The position numbers were made by a program, and so were the translations under genes. From the NCBI GenBank assembly GCA_030824175.1, contig JAVBYH010000088.1, forward strand, positions 1 to 17,749: a stretch of 17,749 nucleotides of DNA, given 5' to 3'. The notes beneath the pieces are model-generated. The model was given only the letters and a program-made list of their open reading frames with translations. It ran no database searches and was not told the DNA's origin. The DNA is from Bacteroidota bacterium. GTDB taxonomy: Bacteria > Bacteroidota > Ignavibacteria > UBA10030 > UBA8401. Below are positions 1-7,950 of the stretch, piece by piece (positions within the stretch are counted from its first letter, which is position 1; each line of letters begins with the position of its first letter).

Positions 1-2640
1 AAACGCGAACTGAACATCCTTTCGTTCAACGATCTGCTGCTGACGACGCGCGACGCCGTGTGCGGCGCGAACGCCGGGGCGCTCATCGACAAGCTGCGCA
101 GCCGGTACAGCGCGGTGCTTATCGACGAATTCCAGGACACCGACCCGGTGCAGTACGCAATCTTCTCGCGTCTCTTCGCAGACAGTGCGACGGTGTTGTT
201 CTACATCGGCGACCCGAAGCAGGCGATCTACGGATTCCGCGGTGCCGACGTGTTCGCGTATATGAGCGCTGTATCGCGGAAGGGAGTGAACGAGGCGACG
301 CTGGCGATGAACTACCGGTCCTCGCCCGGACTCATACAGGCGGTGAACGCGGTCTTCACGCAGGCTACGGCGCCGTTCATCTTCGATGAGATCACATTCG
401 CGCCGGCGAGGTATCCGGCGAAGAAGGAGCAGGGCCGCCTCCTTATCGGGGGGAAGGAGCCCGTGCCGATGACGATCGTGTTCTCGCCCTACGTGAGGTC
501 CGGCTCGAAGGGCGTCGCATTGAACAAGGAGCGGTCCATGGCGCACGCGACGGAACTGGCGGCGGATGAGGTCGTTGCGCTCCTCACACTGGGGAGGCAG
601 GGGAAGGCCGTGTTCGTGAAGGGCGGGAAGACCGAGGTGCTCGACGAGAACGCAGTGGCCGTGCTCGTCCGCACGAACAAGCAGGCGCGCATGGTGCAAG
701 AGGCGCTGCGCGATGCGGGCGTCCATTCCGTGATCCATTCGAACGAAAGCATCTTCGCCTCTAGCGAAGCGGGAGAGATGCTCCGCGTCATGAAGGCCGC
801 GGCCGAGCCCGGCTCCGCGCCGCTCCTGAGGTCCGCGCTCATCACGTCGCTCTTCGGCGTCACCGCCGGGGAGCTCGACGCGCTCAACGCCGACGGCGTG
901 AGAATGGGGATGCGACACGAACAATTCATGCTGCTGAACATGCAATGGAAGCGCAGCGGATTCATCGAGATGTTCTCGCGGCTCATGGAGCAGGAGGATG
1001 TGCTCAGCCGCGTGCTCGTGCTGCCCGACGGCGAGCGGAGGGCGGCGAACCTGCTGCAGCTCTGCGAGCTCCTGCAGACGGCCGAAAGCGGCGAACAACT
1101 CTCGCCGCTCGCGCTCGTGAAGTGGGTCGGGAACCGGATCGCCGCGGGCGACATGGAGGAGGAGGAATATGTCGAGAACCTCGCCACGGACCAGAAGGCG
1201 GTGAAGATCGTGACAGTGCACAGCAGTAAGGGACTTCAATACAAGGTCGTGTTCTGTCCCTTCCTCTGGGAGGTTTCGAAGCCGGGTCCAAAATCCGGTC
1301 CGCAGCCCGTGTTCTTCCATACGAAGGACGACGAGACGGGTGAGCATCGTTTGGTGTACGACATCGGTTCTCCGGAGCAGGCCGTCAACAAGGTGACGTT
1401 CGAGAAGGAGTCGCTCGCCGAGCAGGCGCGCCTTGCGTATGTCGCCCTGACGCGGGCCGAGTACTGCTGCACCGCGTTCTATGGCAATTACAGTTCCACG
1501 GAACTCTCGGCGCTGGGATATCTGCTGCATGGAACATCCGATGCCTCCGCGCTTAGCGCCATCCTCGCCGATGAGGGCCGCGTGTTCGGGGACCTGAGCC
1601 GCCTTGCGGCCGCTGCAAAGGGAACCGTCGCCGTGAAGCGGGCCGGGGAGCCGGAGGGGCGCGTGTACGAAGCGCACGATGCCGCCGCCGCGCCCCGTGA
1701 AGAGCTGCGCGCACTGCCGCGCACGCGGATCGTCGACGCAGCAGGCACCGTGGCAAGCTTCACCTCGCTCGCCCAGCATGCGGGCAGGGAGCGGCGGCAG
1801 TCGTACGTGGACGAGGTGCAGGCGGGCGAGGCTGTCGACCAGGCCGCGCCGTCGCGCACGATCTTCACGTTCGCGAAGGGGAAACTCGCCGGCGACTTCT
1901 TCCACGAAGTGCTCGAGAGGATCGCGTTCGACATGTCCGACACGGAAACGATGATCGCCTCGCGCATGAAGAAATACGGGCTCGATCCCGATGAGGCGCC
2001 CGTTGCGCACGAGGCGGTGAAGAATGTGCTGCACAAAAAACTGACGCAGGTGGCTCCGGACTTTTCGCTCTCGATGCTCGCGGCCGCGGACCGGCGGCAT
2101 GAGACGAATTTTTATTTCCCGCTCACCCCGTTCGCGAAACGCCAGCTGCGGAAATTCATGAACGAGTATGCGGGCGCCGGCGATCGGTCCATGCGGTCCG
2201 AGTTCGCGGACGGACGGGTGAAGGGCTGGCTCAACGGAAAGATCGACCTGCTCTTCAGGCATGGCGGCAAATATTACATCCTCGACTGGAAGTCGAACTA
2301 TCTCGGCCCCGTGCGCGAGGCGTATGCGCCCGAATTGCTCCGCGAGGCGATGGAGCGGGACGATTATTTCCTCCAGTCGCTCCTCTATACTATAGGAACG
2401 GACCGGTATCTCCGCGACAGGCTGCCGGGGTATACGTACGAGGCAAATTTCGGTGGCGTGTTCTATCTGTTCCTCCGGGGCATCGATGCGGGGGCGGGGG
2501 ACGACTGCGGCATCTTTTTCGAGAAACCGGACGCGGCGCAGCTCGAGCGTCTGTCCGCCCTCATCGCTGCGCCGATGCCTGCCCGGGGCCGTCGCGAGCC
2601 ACGGCAGGATAAGAACGAGGAGGAGGGACGACATGGCTAA
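1..2640 (+). CDS. recB: RecBCD exonuclease V beta subunit RecB, 5' truncated by window edge
   Basis: This is the C-terminal 879 residues of a UvrD/RecB superfamily-1 helicase with a RecB-type nuclease. The reading frame is open from base 1, so the start and the Walker A motif lie upstream; E. coli RecB is about 1180 residues. Visible in order (fragment numbering): helicase motif II DEFQDT (42-47), GDPKQAIYGFRG, NYRSS, motif V TVHSSKGLQY (about 405-414) and motif VI YVALTRA (480-486). The C-terminal nuclease follows: H635 in GDFFHEVLE, D749 in LNGKIDLLF, D762 and K764 in LDWKSNYLG, then Q792 and Y796 in QSLLY. This matches the active-site set of E. coli RecB (LDYKSNWLG), so both motor and nuclease look intact. 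The GVFYLFLRG stretch near the end is also typical of RecB and not AddA. RecB is the 3'-5' motor and the nuclease of RecBCD, used in double-strand-break repair. Its stop overlaps recD, which implies translational coupling. Confidence 0.95.
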   Translation, partial: KRELNILSFNDLLLTTRDAVCGANAGALIDKLRSRYSAVLIDEFQDTDPVQYAIFSRLFADSATVLFYIGDPKQAIYGFRGADVFAYMSAVSRKGVNEATLAMNYRSSPGLIQAVNAVFTQATAPFIFDEITFAPARYPAKKEQGRLLIGGKEPVPMTIVFSPYVRSGSKGVALNKERSMAHATELAADEVVALLTLGRQGKAVFVKGGKTEVLDENAVAVLVRTNKQARMVQEALRDAGVHSVIHSNESIFASSEAGEMLRVMKAAAEPGSAPLLRSALITSLFGVTAGELDALNADGVRMGMRHEQFMLLNMQWKRSGFIEMFSRLMEQEDVLSRVLVLPDGERRAANLLQLCELLQTAESGEQLSPLALVKWVGNRIAAGDMEEEEYVENLATDQKAVKIVTVHSSKGLQYKVVFCPFLWEVSKPGPKSGPQPVFFHTKDDETGEHRLVYDIGSPEQAVNKVTFEKESLAEQARLAYVALTRAEYCCTAFYGNYSSTELSALGYLLHGTSDASALSAILADEGRVFGDLSRLAAAAKGTVAVKRAGEPEGRVYEAHDAAAAPREELRALPRTRIVDAAGTVASFTSLAQHAGRERRQSYVDEVQAGEAVDQAAPSRTIFTFAKGKLAGDFFHEVLERIAFDMSDTETMIASRMKKYGLDPDEAPVAHEAVKNVLHKKLTQVAPDFSLSMLAAADRRHETNFYFPLTPFAKRQLRKFMNEYAGAGDRSMRSEFADGRVKGWLNGKIDLLFRHGGKYYILDWKSNYLGPVREAYAPELLREAMERDDYFLQSLLYTIGTDRYLRDRLPGYTYEANFGGVFYLFLRGIDAGAGDDCGIFFEKPDAAQLERLSALIAAPMPARGRREPRQDKNEEEGRHG
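2621..2626 (+). promoter_or_regulatory. Shine-Dalgarno site that fixes the recD start
   Basis: AGGAGG lies inside a purine run at 2617-2627, 6 nt before the ATG at 2633. It selects this ATG over upstream in-frame codons that lie inside recB. Translation would start before the recB stop at 2638-2640, so the two subunits are probably translationally coupled. Confidence 0.8.
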
Positions 2641-4441
2641 GAACATGACGGGACCGAAGACGACGAAGAAGGGCGCGCCTGCGAAGGCCGCTGTGAAGAC
2701 GCAGCCGGTGAAGACGCCCGCTGCGACGGCGAAGGCTGCCGCTCCCGAGACGCCGGACGATCAGCATGCGATACTTGACGAACGGTTCGCGCAACTGATG
2801 ATGAAGCTCTCGGTGAAGCCGTCGGCGGCGGTGGAGCGGGCGGCGCGGCGCGTGTCGCAGGCGACGAGGGAACGGAATGTCTGCATCGATGTCGAGCAGT
2901 CGCAGATCGCGGCGCTCGCGGCGTCGGGCGTTGTCGGCACACCGGATGCGCCGGAGATGCCGCTCGTGCTCGATGCGCACGGCCGGCTGTATCTGAACCG
3001 GTACTGGCAGTACGAACGGACGATCGCCCGCACGGTGCTCGAACGCATCGATGGCGCACAGGCGTCGGCACGGGACACCGTGCACCCGGCGGATCGTGCA
3101 TCCCGGTTGCAGCAGCGGCTCGACGACTACTTTCCCCCGCGGGACGAGGCGAAGAATCGGGACCAGCGCGCGGCGGCTGCCTATGCGCTCGCGAACCGGA
3201 TGTGCATCATTTCCGGCGGCCCCGGCACGGGCAAGACCACGACAGTCGCCGTGATCCTCGCACTCCTCGTGGAGTTCTCGGAACAAGACGGTCTTCACAT
3301 CGCGCTCGCGGCGCCGACGGGCAAGGCCGCCGCACGCCTCCAGGAATCGATCGTCAGTCAGAAACAACGGCTTCCGATCCCCGCGGATGTGAAGGCGAAG
3401 ATACCCGAGCAGGCGGGCACGATGCACCGCCTGCTTCGGACGAAGCGGGGCACGCCGTACTTCCGCCATGACGCCCGGAATCCGCTTGCGGCGGATGTGA
3501 TCGTGCTCGACGAATGCTCGATGATCGACGCCGCGCTCATGGCCAAGTTCATGGACGCCGTCGGTCCCCACACGCGGCTCATCCTGCTGGGCGACAAGGA
3601 CCAGCTCTCGTCCGTCGAGGCGGGGGCGGTCTTCAACGACCTGTGCGGGGCCGGACTCTCGTGCGTGCGTCAGCTCTCGTATTCGCACCGGTTCAGCGGC
3701 GCGAGCGGCATTGGCGCACTGAGCCGAGCCGTGAACGACGGAGACGCGGACGCGGTGATGGCCGTGTTCTCTCACGGGTACCCGGACATCGCCCTTGCGT
3801 CGTCTGCCGGACGCGATGCGTACGAAGCGGCGCTCGAGGCGAGGATCGTCGGGGGATACAGGGACTATTTCGGCAGCCGTACGGTGGAGGAGGCATTCGG
3901 GCGGCTGAAGGATTTCAGGATACTCTGCGCGCTCCGCGAGGGGGACTACGGGGTAAACGGGGTGAACCGGCTCGCCGACGCGGTGTTGAAAAAAGCGGGA
4001 CTCGTCGCCAATCGTGCGGACCAGTTCTACAAGGGATGTCCGGTGATGATCACCGAGAACGACTACGGGCTGTCTCTCTTCAACGGCGATACGGGGATCG
4101 TCTGGCCGGATGAGACGCAGGACGGGGCGCTAGCCGTGTACTTCGAGGGAAGTGAGACGGGACTCCGGAAATTCAATCCGTCCTCTCTGCCGGCTCACGA
4201 GGTCGTCTACGCGATGACCGTCCACAAGAGCCAGGGATCGCAGTTCACAAGCGTGCTCACGATCCTTCCGCGGGATGCATCGCCGGTGGTGACGCGTGAG
4301 TTGTTCTATACGGCGGTGACGCGGGCGGAACTCGAGGCGCATGTCTGGGCGCCGGAGGCAGTGGTGCGCCTGGCCGCGGAGAGCCGCACAGTGCGGCATT
4401 CGGGATTGGCCGATGCGTTAATTGCCGGCACGACCATGTAG
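2633..4441 (+). CDS. recD: RecBCD exonuclease V alpha subunit RecD
   Basis: This 602-residue superfamily-1B helicase is close in length to E. coli RecD (608). It shows Walker A GGPGTGKT at 195-202 (K201), Walker B LDECSMID with D293/E294, motif III GDKDQLSSVEAGAVF, a YSHRFSGASGIG block, motif V YAMTVHKSQGSQF (526-538) and motif VI FYTAVTRA (558-565). These match RecD1, the 5'-3' motor of RecBCD, and not the longer RecD2 family. The ATG at 2633 is chosen for its strong AGGAGG and its 8-bp overlap with recB. The first 45 or so residues are an extra Lys/Ala/Pro/Thr-rich low-complexity tail not found in E. coli RecD; the alignable N-terminal domain starts near ILDERFAQLM. The stop codon TAG sits inside a hairpin repeat, so the last residues and the stop may have been set by that element. 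Confidence 0.95.
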   Translation: MAKNMTGPKTTKKGAPAKAAVKTQPVKTPAATAKAAAPETPDDQHAILDERFAQLMMKLSVKPSAAVERAARRVSQATRERNVCIDVEQSQIAALAASGVVGTPDAPEMPLVLDAHGRLYLNRYWQYERTIARTVLERIDGAQASARDTVHPADRASRLQQRLDDYFPPRDEAKNRDQRAAAAYALANRMCIISGGPGTGKTTTVAVILALLVEFSEQDGLHIALAAPTGKAAARLQESIVSQKQRLPIPADVKAKIPEQAGTMHRLLRTKRGTPYFRHDARNPLAADVIVLDECSMIDAALMAKFMDAVGPHTRLILLGDKDQLSSVEAGAVFNDLCGAGLSCVRQLSYSHRFSGASGIGALSRAVNDGDADAVMAVFSHGYPDIALASSAGRDAYEAALEARIVGGYRDYFGSRTVEEAFGRLKDFRILCALREGDYGVNGVNRLADAVLKKAGLVANRADQFYKGCPVMITENDYGLSLFNGDTGIVWPDETQDGALAVYFEGSETGLRKFNPSSLPAHEVVYAMTVHKSQGSQFTSVLTILPRDASPVVTRELFYTAVTRAELEAHVWAPEAVVRLAAESRTVRHSGLADALIAGTTM

Positions 4442-4495
4442 GGCGATATGATATTTCGCCCCGGCCGGCTGGGCGAAACGCCGTTTCGCCCTACA
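4437..4495. repeat. Composite REP-like element: two hairpins within inverted ends
   Basis: The 59-bp unit begins TGTAGGGCGA (4437-4446) and ends with the perfect inverse TCGCCCTACA (4486-4495). Inside are two stem-loops: an imperfect one at 4441-4461 (GGGCGA/TCGCCC arms) and a perfect one at 4471-4491 (9-bp arms GGGCGAAAC/GTTTCGCCC, loop GCC). The second hairpin plus its TACA flank, 25 bp in all, is repeated exactly at 14277-14301. The left end overlaps the recD stop codon. It resembles the paired palindromes (REP/BIME-like or MITE-like) found between genes in many bacteria; no transposase is visible here. Confidence 0.75.
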
Positions 4496-4519
4496 ATGCT
4501 GCCATAAAAACATGTTTAA

Positions 4520-4555
4520 AACAAAAAATCCCGCTGTTAAGCGGGATTTTTTGTT
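4520..4555. terminator. Bidirectional intrinsic terminator between recD and csp
   Basis: Perfect 15-bp arms (4520-4534 and 4541-4555) flank a TGTTAA loop. The GC core ATCCCGC/GCGGGAT is bordered by an A6 tract on the left and a T6 tract on the right, so the hairpin has a U-tract on both transcribed strands. It lies between convergent recD (plus) and the cold-shock gene (minus) and can end both transcripts. Confidence 0.92.
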
Positions 4556-4575
4556 TTCAGCAAAATTCGATAAGG

Positions 4576-4782
4576 TTATCGAACGACGGTGACATTGGCT
4601 GCCTGAAGACCCTTGGGGCCTTTTTCGACGTCGAATTCGACCGAATCGCCTTCATTCAGGCTCTTGTAGCCATCGGACTTAATGGCATTGAAGTGCACGA
4701 ACACATCTTCGCCACCCGAGCTGCGTGAAATGAAACCGAAACCTTTTGCTGCGTTGAACCATTTGACTGTTCCTTTTTCCAT
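4576..4782 (-). CDS. csp: Cold-shock domain protein (CspA family)
   Basis: This is a 68-residue single cold-shock domain, the usual length for the family. It starts MEKGTVKWFN, with RNP1 KGFGFIS and RNP2 VFVHF, and ends in NVTVVR. These are the aromatic and basic residues that bind single-stranded RNA and DNA in an OB fold; the family acts as an RNA chaperone and anti-terminator. An upstream in-frame ATG at 4791 would add three residues (MCS), but the purine-rich AAAGGA lies 8 nt before the ATG at 4782 and directly against the other one, so 4782 is preferred. The gene is convergent with recD and divergent from the lytic transglycosylase. A candidate promoter about 160 nt upstream implies a long leader, as in E. 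coli cspA. Which Csp paralogue it is cannot be told from sequence alone. Confidence 0.95.
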   Translation of the reverse strand: MEKGTVKWFNAAKGFGFISRSSGGEDVFVHFNAIKSDGYKSLNEGDSVEFDVEKGPKGLQAANVTVVR

Positions 4783-4946
4783 GGAACACATCCTTTCATA
4801 GATATTGTAATGCCCAACTTACCGTTGAGCGGGGTGTACGCCGAAGATACTGTCTCTTAAAACACTTATCGGGAGATTAATCCAACAAGCTTGTTCTGGT
4901 TGATGGCGTTTCGACCTATAAAAAGATTTTACGGTTCATCAGCAGC

Positions 4947-4974
4947 ATTCTAAAAGCCGTACTTGTTTTTGCAA
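4947..4974 (-). promoter_or_regulatory. Candidate sigma-70-type promoter of the cold-shock gene
   Basis: Read on the minus strand, TTGCAA (4974-4969) and TAGAAT (4952-4947) are separated by 16 bp. TAGAAT matches the -10 consensus at 5 of 6 positions and TTGCAA matches the -35 at 4 of 6. Transcription would begin near 4940, giving a leader of roughly 158 nt before the ATG at 4782. Predicted by eye only; Bacteroidota often use a different consensus. Confidence 0.4.
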
Positions 4975-5208
4975 CGAATGTAACAAACAAGCTCCCCCGG
5001 AGGAGAAAAAGACGGTGTACTGTTTTTTGGTATAGGTAAATTACAAACATAATTCATAAAAAGCAAATTATTTTTAAATTTATTTTCGATCCACGGTTCC
5101 TCCATCTCCGGAGTGTGACGGGGCGCACAACGGGGGAAGTTCCCGTGTGTATGTGCAGACTCGGGTGTCGAACGTCCGCGGGAAAAATATAGGCTTGCTT
5201 TTCTTTCA

Positions 5209-5238
5209 TTGAACTCCTATTTTATAATGCAGTATTAA
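5209..5238 (+). promoter_or_regulatory. Candidate promoter of the lytic transglycosylase gene
   Basis: TTGAAC (5209-5214) and TATTAA (5233-5238) are 18 bp apart. A perfect TATAAT at 5223-5228 lies between them but has no good -35 at the right distance. Either would give a short leader before the ATG at 5275. The region is clearly promoter-like, but the exact element is uncertain. Confidence 0.4.
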
Positions 5239-5274
5239 TAGTATAGTGAGATTTTCCCACGCGAAAGAGGCGCA

Positions 5275-7812
5275 ATGAATTTTAAAGCTTTCCTATGTAT
5301 CGGCTGTTTTCTGCTCGCCGGATGTTCCAATAACGATTCACTGAAACCCATTGCCAACGGTTCGGAGCCTTTGCGCGGCGATACCGCCGCCCCGGCACTG
5401 GTGAAATCCGTCGTGCCCGAAGCCGCCCGCACGGCCGTGCACTCGAGCGCGGTTGCGCCGCGCGTTCAGGACACGCTCATTACCGTCGTCGATTCCACCG
5501 AGGACAACGATGAAAAAGCGGCAGGCCGGATCCTCGAGGTCGCCCGTCAATTCTACCGGAACGCGCTGCGCGCGCAGAAGCTCGGCGACTCGCTCCTGGC
5601 ACAGAACAATTTCGAAGAGGCGATCAATAATTTAAACGAGGCGAGCTACTTCCCGGGCATCGACGCGAACAGCGACTTCAACGAGCTCTCGAAGAGCGTC
5701 ATCGAAGATTATGAAAAATACATCGCCACCGTCGACTCGCTCCCTCCCCAGAGTTCGATCGACGCCCTTCACGAAAAGATGTACGAGGTCGTCGAGAAGA
5801 TCGACATCTCCAATATAGAGATCCCCCCCAATTTCCTTCCCGAGACGACAGTTCCCCTTGTGATGAACGAATATGTGAAGCGGAGCATCGCCTTCTTCGC
5901 CACGCGCGGACGCAAGCATCTCGAGAACTGGATCCGCCGCTCGGGCCGGTATTTCCCGATGATGTTCAAGATCTTTCAGGAAGAGGGCGTCCCTGCCGAA
6001 ATGGTCTACCTGTCGATGCCTGAAAGCGGATTGAATCCCACGGTGCGCTCGTGGGCGAAGGCCGTCGGACTCTGGCAGTTCATGCGCGGCACTGGCTCGA
6101 TGTACGGACTGAAGGGAAATTTCTGGTACGACGAGCGGCGCGATCCCGAGAAGGCGACGCGCGCCGCCGCGCGCCACCTGAAGGACCTCTACGCGCAGTA
6201 CAACGACTGGTACCTCGTGCTCGTCGGCTACAACGCCGGGGGCGGACGCGTGAACCGCGGCATCCGCAAGAGCGGCACGTACGATTTCTGGTCGATGCGC
6301 CAGCATCTCCCGCGCGAGACGCGCAATTACGTTCCCCAGTACATTGCCGTAACGCTCATGGCGATGAAGCCGGAACCGTTCGGGCTCACGGTGGAGAAAG
6401 ACGACACGCTCCGGTACGACGTCGTGAGCGTGGACGACTGCATCGACCTCTCGGTGCTCGCCGACTGCGCCGGAACCGATCTGCAGACAATTCGTGAATT
6501 GAATCCCGAGCTGCTCCAATGGTGTACGCCGCCGAATTACAAGGGCTACCGCCTGAAGATTCCCGTCGGCGCATCGTCTGTGTTCCAGGAAAAATATGCC
6601 GAGCTTCCGGACGAGAAGAAACAAGACTGGATCACGCACACCGTGCGAAGAGGCGAAACGCCGAGCTCGCTTGCCAAGAAGTACGGCCTCTTGACCTCGG
6701 TGCTCCTTGAGGTGAACCGCCTGCCGCGCTCGAAGAAATTGAAGGTCAATTCGACGCTCCTCATACCGGTCCGGGGAAAGACGATTCTCGCGAAGATGGA
6801 CCAACAGGCCGAAGCCGCCCGGTCGGGCATCGCCTCCGCGCGGACCGACGCCGACGCAGCTGTCGATGCCGAGACGGGCATTGCTCCCGCGGGCAAGGCG
6901 AAGCTTGTCTACAAGACGAAGAAGGGCGAGAAGCTCACCGTGATCGCCAAGCGGTTTGCCGTCCGCGTCACCGACATCCGCATCTGGAACGATATCGCAT
7001 ACGGCAAGACCGTGCGCACCGGCTCGAAGATCACGCTCTTCGTGCCGCACTCGAAGGTGAAGACATATCGTTCGATCGCCGGCGTCACAGTCGACCAGCC
7101 GGAGAAACAGGTCGCCGCGCGAGGGGAGACCCCGGAGCCGACACCGGCGTCCGCTTCCGCCGTGCATAAGGTACGCTCCGGCGAGACGCTCGAGAAGATT
7201 GCGCGGGCGAACAGCGTGTCGATCGACGACCTGAAGGAATGGAACAACCTGACGAAGAGCATGATCAAAATAGGCCAGAAGCTGCGCGTTCAGGCGCCTG
7301 ACAAGACGACGGCGTCGGCCGGCCGCTCCGATGCGGGCGAGAAGGCAGCCCCCCACACGGCGGTGAAGGAAAAGACCGTCGCTCAGAAGACAGAGGCGGC
7401 TCCGGCCCGCGGCAAGACGAAACCGCCGACTGTTCATGCGACGCATGTCGTGAAGAAGGGCGAGGTGCTCGAAGTGATCGCCCGGGCGAACGGCGTGACC
7501 GTGGACGATCTCAAGACATGGAACGGCCTGCGCACCTCGCGGATCAAGGCCGGAGACGAACTCGTCATCTCGGGCAAGGGTGCGGCGGCAGCCGGCGAGA
7601 GGGACGACGAGCCGGCCGCGAAGAAGGCGGCGAAGAAGTCCGCTCCCGCGAAACAAAGCTACGTTACCTATTCGGTGAAAGCCGGCGACACGCTCGAACG
7701 CATCTCCAAGAAATTCGACGTCGCGGTGGCCGAGATCAAGAAATGGAACGATCTGTCGTCGAACAAGATCAAACCGGGCGACAAGATCAAAATACAACAG
7801 GATGTGAACTAG
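5275..7812 (+). CDS. mltD: MltD-like membrane-bound lytic murein transglycosylase with six LysM repeats
   Basis: This 845-residue lipoprotein has the lipobox LAGC with C17 as the lipidated residue. After a linker with a helical region (about 75-140) comes an SLT/lysozyme-like domain (about 230-350). Its catalytic acid is E250 in MPESGLNP, followed by GLWQFMRGTGSMYGL, a DERRDPEKATRAAARHL block and VGYNAGGGRVNRG, all hallmarks of family-1 lytic transglycosylases such as MltD. These cleave the MurNAc-GlcNAc bond to give 1,6-anhydro ends. Six LysM peptidoglycan-binding repeats follow, at about 380-428 (divergent), 453-501, 544-592, 630-675, 723-768 and 798-843, joined by Ala/Lys/Pro-rich linkers. 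E. coli MltD (452 residues) carries far fewer. An AAAGAGG precedes the ATG by a short 4 nt. The gene is monocistronic: its own promoter region lies upstream and a strong terminator follows. Role inferred: septal or wall remodelling from the outer membrane. Confidence 0.92.
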   Translation: MNFKAFLCIGCFLLAGCSNNDSLKPIANGSEPLRGDTAAPALVKSVVPEAARTAVHSSAVAPRVQDTLITVVDSTEDNDEKAAGRILEVARQFYRNALRAQKLGDSLLAQNNFEEAINNLNEASYFPGIDANSDFNELSKSVIEDYEKYIATVDSLPPQSSIDALHEKMYEVVEKIDISNIEIPPNFLPETTVPLVMNEYVKRSIAFFATRGRKHLENWIRRSGRYFPMMFKIFQEEGVPAEMVYLSMPESGLNPTVRSWAKAVGLWQFMRGTGSMYGLKGNFWYDERRDPEKATRAAARHLKDLYAQYNDWYLVLVGYNAGGGRVNRGIRKSGTYDFWSMRQHLPRETRNYVPQYIAVTLMAMKPEPFGLTVEKDDTLRYDVVSVDDCIDLSVLADCAGTDLQTIRELNPELLQWCTPPNYKGYRLKIPVGASSVFQEKYAELPDEKKQDWITHTVRRGETPSSLAKKYGLLTSVLLEVNRLPRSKKLKVNSTLLIPVRGKTILAKMDQQAEAARSGIASARTDADAAVDAETGIAPAGKAKLVYKTKKGEKLTVIAKRFAVRVTDIRIWNDIAYGKTVRTGSKITLFVPHSKVKTYRSIAGVTVDQPEKQVAARGETPEPTPASASAVHKVRSGETLEKIARANSVSIDDLKEWNNLTKSMIKIGQKLRVQAPDKTTASAGRSDAGEKAAPHTAVKEKTVAQKTEAAPARGKTKPPTVHATHVVKKGEVLEVIARANGVTVDDLKTWNGLRTSRIKAGDELVISGKGAAAAGERDDEPAAKKAAKKSAPAKQSYVTYSVKAGDTLERISKKFDVAVAEIKKWNDLSSNKIKPGDKIKIQQDVN

Positions 7813-7839
7813 GCATCCCTGCACACTGTCGGAGAGCAT

Positions 7840-7879
7840 AAAGACTAAAAAGTGCACGCCGCGCTTTTTAGTCTTTTTT
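7840..7879 (+). terminator. Intrinsic terminator after the lytic transglycosylase gene
   Basis: Perfect 13-bp arms AAAGACTAAAAAG (7840-7852) and CTTTTTAGTCTTT (7864-7876) enclose an 11-nt GC-rich loop, and a T6 run occupies 7874-7879. It begins 27 nt after the stop codon. The stem is AT-rich, but its length and T-run make it convincing. A GTG inside it (7852) opens a longer in-frame reading frame into the next gene but is not a credible start. Confidence 0.88.
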
Positions 7880-7950
7880 GTCCGCGGCGCTTTTATTACA
7901 TACATGCGGCCCCCGCCCGGGGCGGATGCCGCTGTGAGACTCACATTACC

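Larger units (their letters stand above)
4783..5274. other. AT-rich divergent intergenic region, no gene seen
   Basis: This 492-bp gap lies between the cold-shock gene (minus) and the lytic transglycosylase (plus). No open reading frame with a plausible start and ribosome site was found. It is AT-rich compared with the genes around it. It holds the candidate cold-shock promoter and leader (4783-4974), a 12-bp palindrome AACAAGCTTGTT at 4884-4895, an AT-rich stretch (about 5020-5090), a GC-rich island with a hairpin (about 5091-5185; arms 5126-5134 and 5142-5149) and the candidate promoter of the rightward gene (5195-5247). Confidence 0.7.

Noticed and set aside
2561..3775. 404-codon open frame on the minus strand
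   Set aside because: Antisense to recB/recD, Arg/His-rich, no ribosome site and no motif.
4437..4495. Possible CRISPR repeat pair
   Set aside because: Only two dissimilar hairpins 10 bp apart, with no spacers of regular length and no cas genes.
5091..5190. Possible tRNA or 4.5S RNA (GTGTCGAACGTCC resembles a T-loop)
   Set aside because: No acceptor stem, anticodon arm or CCA end, and no SRP tetraloop motif could be assembled.
7909..7925. GC palindrome GCCCCCGCCCGGGGC near the start of the secreted protein gene
   Set aside because: The arms leave almost no loop or only five pairs, and it is within the expected level for GC-rich DNA.
7852..7950. In-frame extension of the secreted protein from GTG at 7852
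   Set aside because: The GTG sits in the loop side of a terminator stem, and the extension would bury the signal peptide behind 33 residues.
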